14,414 bases of DNA, taken from NCBI GenBank assembly GCA_964369415.1, contig CAYJFP010000036.1, positions 1 to 14,414 of the forward strand, in the 5' to 3' direction. The notes under the pieces were generated by a model, which was not told where the DNA came from, did no database searches, and saw nothing but the letters and a program-made list of their open reading frames with translations. Position numbers and translations under genes: made by a program. This document shows, piece by piece, positions 1-6,527 of the stretch. The DNA is from SIG603 sp964369415 (GTDB lineage Bacteria > Bacillota > Clostridia > Oscillospirales > Acutalibacteraceae). The first letter of the stretch is position 1. Each line of letters begins with the position of its first letter.

Positions 1-54
1 GGCATGGGTCTGCAAAACCCTGATTCCCCGGTTCAAATCCGGGTGACGCCTCCA
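1..54 (+). tRNA. tRNA-Cys (GCA), 5' end cut off by window edge
   Basis: This is the 3' two thirds of a cysteine tRNA. The anticodon loop is at 10-16 with anticodon GCA at 12-14. The T stem pairs 27-31 with 39-43 around the TTCAAAT loop at 32-38. The 3' acceptor strand is 44-50, the discriminator is T51 and the encoded CCA is 52-54. U at the discriminator is the known identity base of tRNA-Cys, which agrees with the anticodon. The outermost anticodon-stem position (5 with 21) is a T-T mismatch. The D arm and 5' acceptor strand lie outside the window. A terminator follows within 10 bases, so this is probably the last tRNA of its transcript. Confidence 0.95.
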
Positions 55-61
55 AAGAAAT

Positions 62-87
62 CTAATCATATTGGTTAGGTTTTTTTT
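62..87 (+). terminator. Intrinsic terminator after tRNA-Cys
   Basis: A 6-bp stem pairs 62-67 with 73-78 (one T-G wobble) around a 5-nt loop. It is followed by one G and a run of eight T at 80-87. It begins 7 bases after the tRNA CCA end and fits a Rho-independent terminator for the tRNA transcript. Confidence 0.8.
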
Positions 88-90
88 ATT

Positions 91-120
91 TTGTGATAAT
101 TTATTCAGAGTACTTATATA
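91..120 (+). promoter_or_regulatory. Possible promoter for the P-loop kinase gene
   Basis: TTGTGA at 91-96 and TATATA at 115-120 are 18 bases apart and resemble a sigma-A promoter. The predicted transcription start near 127 would leave almost no room before the ribosome binding site at 124-130. Either the real promoter is elsewhere or the message has a very short leader. In an AT-rich genome such matches are common by chance. Confidence 0.3.
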
Positions 121-135
121 GGTAAGGTGATGGTG

Positions 136-639
136 ATGTCTAAATTAATTATAATTCGAGGAAATTCGGGCAGTGGAAAAAGCACGTTGGCAAAAAAACT
201 TCAAGAAAAATTAGGTAAAGAAACAAGCTCATTACTTCTTCCACAAGACTTATTAAGACGTGAAATTTTACATACAAATGACGGATTTAACACACAAACA
301 ATAACACTATTAATTAGCTTACTAAATTATGGAAGAAATAACTGTGATTATGTTATTTTGGAAGGAATTCTAAAAGCAGAATGGTATGATAAGGTCTTTG
401 TAGAAGCCTATACACTTTTTTCAGATGAAATATATGCGTATTATTATGATTTATCTTTTGAAGAAACACTAAAACGACATAGAAGCAGAAATAAGAGTTT
501 AGAGTTTGGAGAAATTGAAATGCGAAGATGGTGGAATGAAAAAGATTATCTTAAAAAAATTAACGAAACTATCTTCACTAATGATGATAGTTTAGAGAAA
601 GCACTGTATACTATATGCAACGATTTAGCTTTACTATAA
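136..639 (+). CDS. P-loop kinase, zeta-toxin/uridine-kinase-like (AAA_33 type)
   Basis: A 167-residue cytoplasmic nucleotide-binding protein. The Walker A motif GNSGSGKST is at residues 9-17. It is followed by a QD pair at 37-38 and a hydrophobic strand ending in EG at 76-77 (VILEGIL), which resembles a Walker B region. A basic segment HRSRNK at 115-120 could be the lid that grips ATP phosphates. The layout matches small kinases of the zeta-toxin/uridine-kinase-like group. No partner antitoxin gene is adjacent, so a toxin role is not supported and the substrate is unknown. The frame opens earlier (GTG 127, ATG 130, GTG 133). ATG 136 was chosen because AAGGTGA at 124-130 sits 5 bases before it. 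The gene stands alone between two terminators. Confidence 0.8.
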   Translation: MSKLIIIRGNSGSGKSTLAKKLQEKLGKETSSLLLPQDLLRREILHTNDGFNTQTITLLISLLNYGRNNCDYVILEGILKAEWYDKVFVEAYTLFSDEIYAYYYDLSFEETLKRHRSRNKSLEFGEIEMRRWWNEKDYLKKINETIFTNDDSLEKALYTICNDLALL

Positions 640-682
640 AACTAGTAAGCATAGTAAATACCATGTAAGCACAATAAAAAAA

Positions 683-709
683 GTCATCGAATTTTCGGTG
701 ACTTTTTTT
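683..709 (+). terminator. Intrinsic terminator after the kinase gene, possibly bidirectional
   Basis: An 8-bp stem pairs 683-690 with 695-702 around a 4-nt loop (one T-G wobble). It is flanked by an A run before (676-682) and a T run after (703-709) that extend the pairing. The T run serves the plus-strand kinase gene. The A run gives a T tract on the minus strand, so the same hairpin could also end the URO-D transcript arriving from the right, about 100 bases after its stop. Confidence 0.85.
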
Positions 710-809
710 ACTTAAGATTAAGTTTTGTAGAATAATGGACTTGACTAAACATCTATGATTCTGTACTATATATTTAAAATAAAATTAGTTGTATTATAAT
801 TCTGAATAA

Positions 810-1850
810 TCATTGATTGCATTTGGCAATTCCGTAATTAATACCTTCATCAAGTAGGGCGTTTAAGCTTTCAAATGGCGTATCTTCTGACATATTGTTG
901 CCAGCTGCAATGATTAATCTTCCATCCTTTCTAAAATATGTGTCATACATAAACCGAAGTTCTCTTCGAACATCATCAGCCGTACCATAGGGGATGACTT
1001 GCTGAACGTCAAATCCTGCCCATAAGCAAATTTTATCACCGTATTTTTCAGCAATTTCACATTCATTCATCGTATATTTTTGTATTGGATGTAAAACATC
1101 AAGACCTATCTCGATGAAGTCAGGTATAAATGCTTCAATATTACCACAAGTGTGTAGCCAAAAATGCATATTCAAACCGTGGGCATGATCTATTAGTTCC
1201 TTGTAATAAGGCTTAAAGAACTCTCTAAATATTTCGAGTGAGAAAAATGATGAACTTTGAGTACCGATATCATGACTAGATAATACAGCGTCTGCATTTA
1301 ACTCGTTCTTAGATCGTGTAATAGCTACTTTATAAAAATCTGTTAACGCACGGAATAATCTGTGAACTTCGTCAGGGTTTTCAATGAAATCGCAGAGTGC
1401 ATTTTCCATACCACGAAACGACCAAAACCTTTCGAATAGCAAATACCACCAATGCGCTACACGATATTTATTAGTTTCAATAGTTTTATTTTGTGGTATG
1501 AGGTTAATATAATTTGGACTGGGAAAATTATTTAAAATTTCATCCAGTTGATTCCAGTCATCAATTACAATTTTTGAATCTATCGCAGTTTTATTATCAA
1601 AAGTTTTATTAAAATTTGACCAGCGGTAGTTTTTATCATCTTTAGGAGCTTTAAATATTTCAGGCATTCTCAGAAAAACTCTATCGATATCACAAGGATA
1701 CTTATCTAAAAGATCTTGAAATTTATCTTCTTCAATGGAAAAATCACTACTGGAAACCCATGAATGAATTGCCATAGGGACTCGTCTTGCATGCCCCTTG
1801 CCTTCAATTACATCTTGAACTTCTTTTTTTGTTAAAGGGTTATCATACAT
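810..1850 (-). CDS. URO-D superfamily protein (uroporphyrinogen decarboxylase / corrinoid methyltransferase-like)
   Basis: A 346-residue protein of the uroporphyrinogen decarboxylase (TIM barrel) superfamily. This family holds heme-pathway HemE and the zinc-dependent MtaA/MtbA methyltransferases, which move methyl groups from corrinoid proteins to coenzyme M. HTCG at residues 233-236 gives the H-x-C pair that binds zinc in MtaA-type enzymes. The third Cys ligand expected near the C-terminus is absent: the equivalent stretch reads AAGNNMSEDTP (about 315-325). The protein also lacks the Arg-rich N-terminal HemE signature, so true heme synthesis is unlikely. ATG at 1850 was chosen because GGAG lies 7 bases upstream. 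An in-frame TTG at 1871 has no ribosome site. It is divergent from an AraC regulator that probably controls it. The substrate is unknown, possibly a methylated compound. Confidence 0.8.
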   Translation of the reverse strand: MYDNPLTKKEVQDVIEGKGHARRVPMAIHSWVSSSDFSIEEDKFQDLLDKYPCDIDRVFLRMPEIFKAPKDDKNYRWSNFNKTFDNKTAIDSKIVIDDWNQLDEILNNFPSPNYINLIPQNKTIETNKYRVAHWWYLLFERFWSFRGMENALCDFIENPDEVHRLFRALTDFYKVAITRSKNELNADAVLSSHDIGTQSSSFFSLEIFREFFKPYYKELIDHAHGLNMHFWLHTCGNIEAFIPDFIEIGLDVLHPIQKYTMNECEIAEKYGDKICLWAGFDVQQVIPYGTADDVRRELRFMYDTYFRKDGRLIIAAGNNMSEDTPFESLNALLDEGINYGIAKCNQ

Positions 1851-1917
1851 GTTAATACTCCATTCTTTCAATAAATTTTTGTTTAAACTATTTTATGCTA
1901 TGGATTAAATATACACG

Positions 1918-1923
1918 ATTATA
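1918..1923 (-). promoter_or_regulatory. -10 box of the URO-D gene promoter
   Basis: On the minus strand 1923-1918 reads TATAAT, a perfect -10 box, 67 bases before the ATG at 1850. At 17-bp spacing the -35 position (1941-1946) reads AAATCT, far from TTGACA. A good -10 with no real -35 is typical of a promoter that needs an activator, and the neighbouring repeat at 1943-1951 overlaps that -35 position. Confidence 0.55.
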
Positions 1924-1942
1924 TTAAAAAATTAAAGGCAAG

Positions 1943-1972
1943 ATTTTGCTAAAAACATTAACTATTTTGCTA
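1943..1972. promoter_or_regulatory. Putative AraC-family operator: two 9-bp direct repeats 21 bp apart
   Basis: ATTTTGCTA occurs at 1943-1951 and again identically at 1964-1972, a period of exactly 21 bp or two helical turns. AraC-family monomers, each with two helix-turn-helix motifs, classically bind tandem same-orientation half-sites at this period. The left copy overlaps the -35 position of the URO-D promoter. The right copy ends just before the ribosome site of the regulator gene, so binding could also repress that gene. A looser relative (ATTTTATGCTA) lies at 1890-1900. Binding itself is inferred. Confidence 0.55.
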
Positions 1973-1989
1973 TTTTAAAGGGGGATATT

Positions 1990-2790
1990 TTGGAAACTTT
2001 ATTTAATATGTGCTCGCCAATACCGTTTGAATACCATGTCTCAAATTCACTAGAAATAGAAAAATCAATATATCCTAAGAGAACTGTAGAACACTTGGAA
2101 CTTGAACTAATAGAGGATGGCTCAGGAGAGATTATGGTTGATGATGAAGTGTTTGCAACAGTTCCACATTCGATTCATTTTAGATATCCTGGGATGGTTG
2201 TACAAGGGAAAGGAAAGTATAAAAGTAGATTTATTTCATTTGGTTTTAATGAAGAAATCTTTTTTACTCAGAGGTTTGATCTGATTCCAAAATTTACTCA
2301 GTTCGTAGATTGCGAAGAAATATCTTCAATTTTTGATGATGTTTTTGAAGATTATTATAGAGAAAATTCAATGAGAAAATTAAGATTTAAAATATTAATT
2401 CTATCATTATTTGAAAAAATTATTTATCAGTCTCAACAAAATTATTCTAACAAAAAATATGATAAAGTACTTAAGTCTATCAATTATATAAATTCAAACT
2501 TTAAAGAGAAAATTTCTATAGAAAATTTGTCAAAACTTAGTGGTTATAGTGAGTTTCATTTTATTCGTGTGTTTGAAAAATGTACAAATAAAACGCCTAC
2601 TGAATATATAAATAACTGTAGGCTAAAACATGCTAAAAAGTTATTAGTAGAAACTGATGATAATATGGAAAGTATAGCTGAAAAGTGTGGTTTCAATAGC
2701 TATTCATACTTTTCTAAGATTTTCAAAAATAATTTTTCTCTTAGTCCAAATACTTATAGAAAAAATCACCGTTTAAAATTTTATAATTAA
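1990..2790 (+). CDS. AraC-family transcriptional regulator
   Basis: A 266-residue DNA-binding regulator. Residues 1-150 look like an AraC-type beta-barrel sensing domain of unknown ligand. Residues 158-262 are the AraC DNA-binding domain with two helix-turn-helix units. The first is at about 176-198 (ISIENLSKLSGYSEFHF...) and the second at 226-248 (MESIAEKCGFNSYSYFSK...), followed by the family's C-terminal SPNTYR signature at 252-257. The start is TTG at 1990, supported by AAAGGGGGA at 1977-1985 five bases upstream of it. The next ATG is 18 bases in and less well placed. It is divergent from the URO-D gene. The shared intergenic region carries 21-bp-spaced direct repeats, so it probably activates that gene and may autoregulate. 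Confidence 0.9.
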   Translation: METLFNMCSPIPFEYHVSNSLEIEKSIYPKRTVEHLELELIEDGSGEIMVDDEVFATVPHSIHFRYPGMVVQGKGKYKSRFISFGFNEEIFFTQRFDLIPKFTQFVDCEEISSIFDDVFEDYYRENSMRKLRFKILILSLFEKIIYQSQQNYSNKKYDKVLKSINYINSNFKEKISIENLSKLSGYSEFHFIRVFEKCTNKTPTEYINNCRLKHAKKLLVETDDNMESIAEKCGFNSYSYFSKIFKNNFSLSPNTYRKNHRLKFYN

Positions 2791-2839
2791 ACTTGTTTAT
2801 GATATTGCTTAAATTTAACTCAATTAAACATAGTATTCC

Positions 2840-2867
2840 TTGTGTTTTTTATCATTTATGATATAAT
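2840..2867 (+). promoter_or_regulatory. Promoter for the HAD phosphatase gene
   Basis: TTGTGT at 2840-2845 and a perfect TATAAT at 2862-2867 are 16 bases apart, giving a sigma-A-type promoter. The start codon is 29 bases after the -10 box, with the ribosome binding site in between. This suggests the HAD gene has its own transcript and is not only read through from the AraC gene. Confidence 0.7.
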
Positions 2868-2896
2868 AGAAAAAAGTAAAAAATTGGAGTAAATAG

Positions 2897-3538
2897 ATGA
2901 AATATATATTATTTGATTTAGATGGTACTGTAACAGATTCTAAAATTGGAATCTTAAAATCAGCCGATTATGCATTAAGGCATTTTGGAATTGAAACTGA
3001 AAATTTAGATGATATTCAGAAGTTTATAGGACCGCCTTTACACTTTTCTTTCACAAAAATATTTAATCTCTCCGAAGAAGAGACTATTATCGCCATAGAA
3101 AAATATAGAGAGCGGTATTCAAAACTTGGAATATACGAGAATACACTTTATATAGGTATTGTGGAGCTTTTAAAAGAACTAAAAGCAAATGGAAAAAAAG
3201 TGATTTTGGCTACTTCAAAACCTAAATTTTATGCTGATAAAATTTTAAATTATTTTGACATAACAGGTTATTTTGACTTTGTTGCTGGAAGTGAGATGGA
3301 TGGCAGTAGGTCTGAAAAAGCCGAGGTTATTTCATATGCACTTGAAAATATGGGCATTGCAGATTTTTCTGAATGCGTGATGATAGGGGATAGAGAGCAC
3401 GATATTATTGGCGCGAAATCCATTGGTGTGGCCTCTATAGGGGTTTTATATGGATATGGTAGTAGAGGAGAGCTTGAAAAGGCTGGAGCGGATAGAATAG
3501 CAAGTACTGTTCAGGAATTATCGGTTCTAATTAAATAA
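2897..3538 (+). CDS. HAD-superfamily hydrolase, phosphoglycolate-phosphatase-like (subfamily IA)
   Basis: A 213-residue cytoplasmic phosphatase with the four HAD motifs. Motif I is DLDGT at 7-11, with nucleophile D7 and acid/base D9. Motif II is ATSKP at 105-109. The motif III lysine is K141 in RSEKAEV. Motif IV is GDREHD at 164-169. The helical cap between motifs I and II (about 15-80) places it in subfamily IA with phosphoglycolate phosphatase and the pyrophosphatase PpaX. The family dephosphorylates small phosphate esters or nucleotides, and the exact substrate cannot be read from sequence. GGAG sits 7 bases before the ATG. A promoter lies just upstream, and only a weak AT-only hairpin follows the stop. 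It has no evident functional link to its neighbours. Confidence 0.88.
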   Translation: MKYILFDLDGTVTDSKIGILKSADYALRHFGIETENLDDIQKFIGPPLHFSFTKIFNLSEEETIIAIEKYRERYSKLGIYENTLYIGIVELLKELKANGKKVILATSKPKFYADKILNYFDITGYFDFVAGSEMDGSRSEKAEVISYALENMGIADFSECVMIGDREHDIIGAKSIGVASIGVLYGYGSRGELEKAGADRIASTVQELSVLIK

Positions 3539-3569
3539 ATTTTATAATAATTTATATTTTAACATGTCT

Positions 3570-3598
3570 TTGACATCTTAACTAAATACTTATTTATA
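3570..3598 (+). promoter_or_regulatory. Possible promoter for the amidase-like gene
   Basis: A perfect TTGACA at 3570-3575 is followed 17 bases later by TTTATA at 3593-3598 (TATAAA at 3595-3600 is an alternative at 19). It lies about 180 bases before the start of the next gene, which would leave a long leader. No known riboswitch fold was recognised in that leader. Confidence 0.4.
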
Positions 3599-3727
3599 AA
3601 TTAGCATCCTATGAAACGAGTGTCAAAATACTTTTATAGCTAAAAATCTGATGAAAATAAATTTATATGGCAGATTCAATTTGAGGGAAAGAGATATACT
3701 TAAACTGAAAATTCAAGGTTTCAACTA

Positions 3728-3742
3728 AGTTTAATTTAAACT
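3728..3742. repeat. Short inverted repeat upstream of the amidase-like gene
   Basis: AGTTTAA (3728-3734) and TTAAACT (3736-3742) form perfect 7-bp inverted arms around one base. AACTAAG also repeats directly at 3723-3729 and 3739-3745. It lies 35 bases before the start codon and could be an operator. The arms are A/T-rich, so chance is a fair alternative. Confidence 0.3.
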
Positions 3743-3776
3743 AAGAATATTAAATTAGTGGGGTGATAAATAAGAT

Positions 3777-4493
3777 ATGGCATATAAGATTATAGTATTC
3801 TGCTTGTCATTAATTTTTGTAGCTGTAATTATCTTAGTGATTTTTGCCGATAATTATCAACGAGAAATAATATTGTTAGATGCACAAATAACTTCCTCTA
3901 AGGAGGATTTAGCCTACTTTGAAGGTGAAAGTATTGAGCATTCACCAATATCAACACCAGAGCCTACACCGCCGTCGGATCCATTTGATGAGTATTATGA
4001 CCAGTTTGGCATTTCTGAAAAAATTGAATTATTAAGACAGTGGTATAAGCATGGTGAATATTTTAATTTTATAGGGAATGATATAGATGAGTTAAATAGT
4101 GATGAAATTGTACTTATCACATCTACTACTGCTTGTAATCATGATAGAGATGGATACGAATTTTGTCATAGATACGAGGGAATTACGGGTGATCTATTCA
4201 ATTATGGTGCTGAGTTTCAGTGTCTTGCATTTGCAAGTTTTGTAAGTGACTTTTTGTTTGGAAAAAATGCTACTATTTCATATATTAGTACCTTTGATGA
4301 TATAAGTATTGGGGATCATATTAGACTTATTCAGTATGATCACTCCATGATAGTCGTTGAAAAAGGGGAAGACTATGTAGAAGTTGTTGAAGTAAATAGA
4401 AGTTATAAAGACTGCCTTATTGAATGGGACAGGAGGATAACAGAAAATCAACTATACACATATGTTTACGAAGTTTATAGAAGAAATGCTTAA
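3777..4493 (+). CDS. Membrane-anchored Cys/His amidase-like protein (CHAP/NlpC-like fold)
   Basis: A 238-residue protein with one N-terminal membrane segment (about 5-24). A short charged, possibly coiled stretch (25-50) and a Pro/Thr-rich linker (57-68) follow, then an extracellular domain. The domain shows an order typical of papain-like amidases: Cys149 in FQCLAFASF, His189 in GDHIRLIQYDHSMIV, and a polar third residue, perhaps Asn207 in VEVNRS. In CHAP and NlpC/P60 domains these form the triad that cuts peptidoglycan peptides or related amide bonds. Overall similarity to a named family is weak, so the substrate is inferred. C120 and C130 could form a disulfide. GGGGTGA at 3760-3766 is the likely ribosome site, 10 bases from the ATG. 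It is convergent with cheB, sharing one terminator. Confidence 0.55.
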   Translation: MAYKIIVFCLSLIFVAVIILVIFADNYQREIILLDAQITSSKEDLAYFEGESIEHSPISTPEPTPPSDPFDEYYDQFGISEKIELLRQWYKHGEYFNFIGNDIDELNSDEIVLITSTTACNHDRDGYEFCHRYEGITGDLFNYGAEFQCLAFASFVSDFLFGKNATISYISTFDDISIGDHIRLIQYDHSMIVVEKGEDYVEVVEVNRSYKDCLIEWDRRITENQLYTYVYEVYRRNA

Positions 4494-4494
4494 T

Positions 4495-4533
4495 AAAAGA
4501 ACAGTTAGAGCAAATTGCTTTAACTGTTCTTTT
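4495..4533. terminator. Bidirectional terminator between the amidase-like gene and cheB
   Basis: A perfect 13-bp stem pairs 4495-4507 with 4521-4533 around a 13-base loop that can itself fold in part. The stem starts with AAAA and ends with TTTT, so it provides a U tract on either strand. It begins one base after the stop of the plus-strand gene and overlaps the last two bases of the cheB stop codon. Both convergent transcripts probably end here. Confidence 0.9.
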
Positions 4534-5167
4534 AACTATTAGAAATTAATTTGACTTGATTAATGATTTTAAATCCAATTTCTTCAAGGGGCAATTCTTG
4601 AGTTATTCCGCCTAATTCAAGTGCTTTAAAGGGCATTCCATACACAATAGAAGTCTCTTTATTCTGTCCTATAGTAAATCCACCTGCTTTTTTTAGGCTA
4701 GTAATCCCTTTTGCTCCATCTGCACCCATACCAGTAAGAATAACACCAATGGCATTTTTTGATGCAACTTTTGAAACAGATTCAAACATTAAATTGACTG
4801 AAGGGCAGTGTCCTTCGATTTTTTCACCCTTAATGCTTCTAACATAATAGCCTTCAATATCTTTAAATAATTCTAAATGATAATCACCTTGAGCTATTAA
4901 AATTTGACCACTTTTTACTCTGTCAAAGTCTTCAGCTTCTTTAACGTTTCCTTTGCAGATATTATTTAGTCTATCCGCATACATTTTGGTGAAAATTGGT
5001 GGCATATGCTGCACTATAATTACACCCGGGAAATTATAAGGAAAATCTTTGATAACCTCAATAATAGCTTCGGTGCCTCCAATGGAAGCACCGATTGCAA
5101 TAATCATATCATCATAAGAATAGTTAGTGGTAATTTGTGAATTAGCTGAATTGGAATGATTGCACAA
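4532..5167 (-). CDS. cheB: CheB methylesterase domain protein lacking the receiver domain
   Basis: A 211-residue protein-glutamate methylesterase. It removes methyl groups from receptor glutamates at the cytoplasmic face and can deamidate glutamines. The catalytic triad is clear: Ser28 in GASIGGTEA, His54 in VQHMP, and Asp150 in LTGMGADGA. Typical CheB is about 350 residues, with an N-terminal phospho-receiver that blocks the active site until phosphorylated by CheA. Here only about 20 residues precede the esterase domain, so that control is missing. The start is TTG at 5167, with GGTGA six bases upstream inside the end of cheR. The next in-frame ATG (codon 21) has no ribosome site. The upstream sequence is the end of cheR, so the receiver was not lost to a simple local frameshift. 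It is the last gene of the cheA-W-R-B operon. Confidence 0.92.
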   Translation of the reverse strand: MCNHSNSANSQITTNYSYDDMIIAIGASIGGTEAIIEVIKDFPYNFPGVIIVQHMPPIFTKMYADRLNNICKGNVKEAEDFDRVKSGQILIAQGDYHLELFKDIEGYYVRSIKGEKIEGHCPSVNLMFESVSKVASKNAIGVILTGMGADGAKGITSLKKAGGFTIGQNKETSIVYGMPFKALELGGITQELPLEEIGFKIINQVKLISNS

Positions 5168-5173
5168 AATAAA

Positions 5174-6004
5174 TCACCAGCCTTTTTTCATTCGCTTATA
5201 AATAGCGGGTTGCATTAACTCAAATTTTGTTTTATTTTTATTGATAATTTCAGAGTGGCCGATAAAAAGATAACCACCATCTGAAATCACATCATAAAAC
5301 TTATTAATAAGTCGTTCAATAACATGATCATCAAAATAAATCATGACATTTCGGCAAAAAATAATATCAAAGGGCTTTTTAACTACAAAAGGATCCATCA
5401 AATTGCCGTGTCTAAATACAACTTCGTTATGAATCTTTTCACAAACTTTAAATTCTGTTGGCGAATGTTTGACTAAATACTTATTTTTAAATTCAGAGGG
5501 GAGAGAAGATATTTCCTGATGGGTATATATGCCTGAATCAGCTTTTTTAAGCATGTCTGTTGAGATATCTGTTGCAAGAATTGTCGTATCCCACATGCTT
5601 TTTTTGCTTCCAAAATAATGATCCATAAGCATGGCGATGTTATAAGCCTCTTGGCCGCCTGAGCAACCTGCACTCCAAATTCGAAGTTCACGACTTCTAG
5701 TTTTTTCAAGTTCAGGCAAAACTATATCAAGAAGATAGTTGAAATGTTCAAGCTCTCTTCCAAAATAAGAGTAATTAGTTGTAATTTTATTAAGAAAATG
5801 CTGAATTTCATTAGGATTTGATTTTGATTTAAGCATTTGCAAATATTCACCAAAACTTTTATATCCTTTTGAATTAATTGTAAAAGACAGTCTTCCTTCT
5901 AGCAAAGTACGTTTCTGCTTTAAATCAATACCATAGCTTTCATACACAAAACTAACTAGATCAGAAAATTCACGGTCAGTGATTTTCATCAAATTTTTAT
6001 CCAA
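5174..6004 (-). CDS. cheR: CheR chemotaxis receptor methyltransferase
   Basis: A 276-residue cytoplasmic enzyme that transfers methyl groups from S-adenosylmethionine to receptor glutamates. Residues about 5-75 form the all-helical N-terminal domain (ITDREFSDLV, then LLEGRL). The methyltransferase domain follows, with the CheR signature TTNYSYFGRE near 84-93, SAM motif WSAGCSGGQEAYN near 114-126, and FCRNVMIYFD near 215-224. The signature departs from the usual TTNETxFFRE. The SAM loop has Gln where most CheRs have the first Glu of GEEPYS. The frame opens at TTG 6013, but AAAGGAG (6014-6020) directly abuts it. TTG 6004, nine bases further, fits the spacing used by the neighbouring genes. It sits 30 bases after cheW and its stop nearly touches cheB. 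Confidence 0.9.
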   Translation of the reverse strand: MDKNLMKITDREFSDLVSFVYESYGIDLKQKRTLLEGRLSFTINSKGYKSFGEYLQMLKSKSNPNEIQHFLNKITTNYSYFGRELEHFNYLLDIVLPELEKTRSRELRIWSAGCSGGQEAYNIAMLMDHYFGSKKSMWDTTILATDISTDMLKKADSGIYTHQEISSLPSEFKNKYLVKHSPTEFKVCEKIHNEVVFRHGNLMDPFVVKKPFDIIFCRNVMIYFDDHVIERLINKFYDVISDGGYLFIGHSEIINKNKTKFELMQPAIYKRMKKGW

Positions 6005-6034
6005 TAAGAGCAACTCCTTTATGTATTATATGCA

Positions 6035-6514
6035 TTATAATACGATTTTGCCCAAATCATCGGCAAAACACTTTGCAACATTTATGTTTAAAATTGTTTT
6101 ACCATTAAATTCAGCAACAGATGAGAGATACTGATTACAAAACTCGTTTGACTTAGGTGGTGGAGAAAAATCTGAATCTCTTATAGCTGCTACTTCGGTT
6201 ACAGTATCAACCAATACACCAACATTAATATTATTGATATCAATAACAATTATGCATGTTTTATCAGTGATTTCTTGTTCTTCAATTTGAAATTTAAGTC
6301 TAAGATTAATGATAGGAACAACTTTACCTCTTAAATTAACAACACCTTTTACATAATTATCAACGCAAGGGATTTTTGTAATGTTTTGAACTTGAATTAT
6401 TTCTAAAACAGAAGTAAGTGTTATTCCATAAAAAACTTTATCAATCTCAAAAATTAAATATCTCTGGTTTAATTCATCTTCATCAGTAAAATCTGCAAAA
6501 ATATTTTCACTCAT
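6035..6514 (-). CDS. cheW: CheW chemotaxis adaptor
   Basis: A 159-residue scaffold of one CheW (SH3-like) domain spanning nearly the whole protein. It bridges receptors and CheA in the chemoreceptor array at the inner membrane. Family marks visible are YLIFEIDKVFYGI near 19-31, IPCVDNYVKGVVNLRGKVVPIINL near 53-76 (NLRG is the receptor/kinase contact region), and VLVDTVTEV near 99-107. Length is typical. The ATG at 6514 has GGGAG eight bases upstream, and the gap from the cheA stop is 13 bases, so the two are cotranscribed. No missing conserved element was noticed. Confidence 0.95.
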   Translation of the reverse strand: MSENIFADFTDEDELNQRYLIFEIDKVFYGITLTSVLEIIQVQNITKIPCVDNYVKGVVNLRGKVVPIINLRLKFQIEEQEITDKTCIIVIDINNINVGVLVDTVTEVAAIRDSDFSPPPKSNEFCNQYLSSVAEFNGKTILNINVAKCFADDLGKIVL

Positions 6515-6527
6515 AATGTCATCTCCC

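Noticed and set aside
127..639. Zeta-type toxin of a toxin-antitoxin pair
   Set aside because: The fold fits a broad kinase group, but no antitoxin-like gene is adjacent and a terminator-bounded single gene does not support a toxin-antitoxin operon.
640..675. GTAAGCA repeated at about a 20-base interval downstream of the kinase gene
   Set aside because: There are only two short copies, in a region after a stop codon with no promoter context, so this is likely chance.
810..1850. True HemE (uroporphyrinogen decarboxylase of heme synthesis)
   Set aside because: The N-terminal Arg-rich HemE signature is absent, a zinc-type HTCG motif is present, and no other heme genes are nearby.
3535..3555. 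7-bp inverted repeat at the end of the HAD gene as a terminator
   Set aside because: The stem is made only of A-T pairs and overlaps the stop codon. It is too weak to call a terminator with confidence.
3651..3728. 25-codon open frame (ATG to TAA) in the gap before the amidase-like gene
   Set aside because: It has no ribosome binding site and no recognisable features, and this length is expected by chance.
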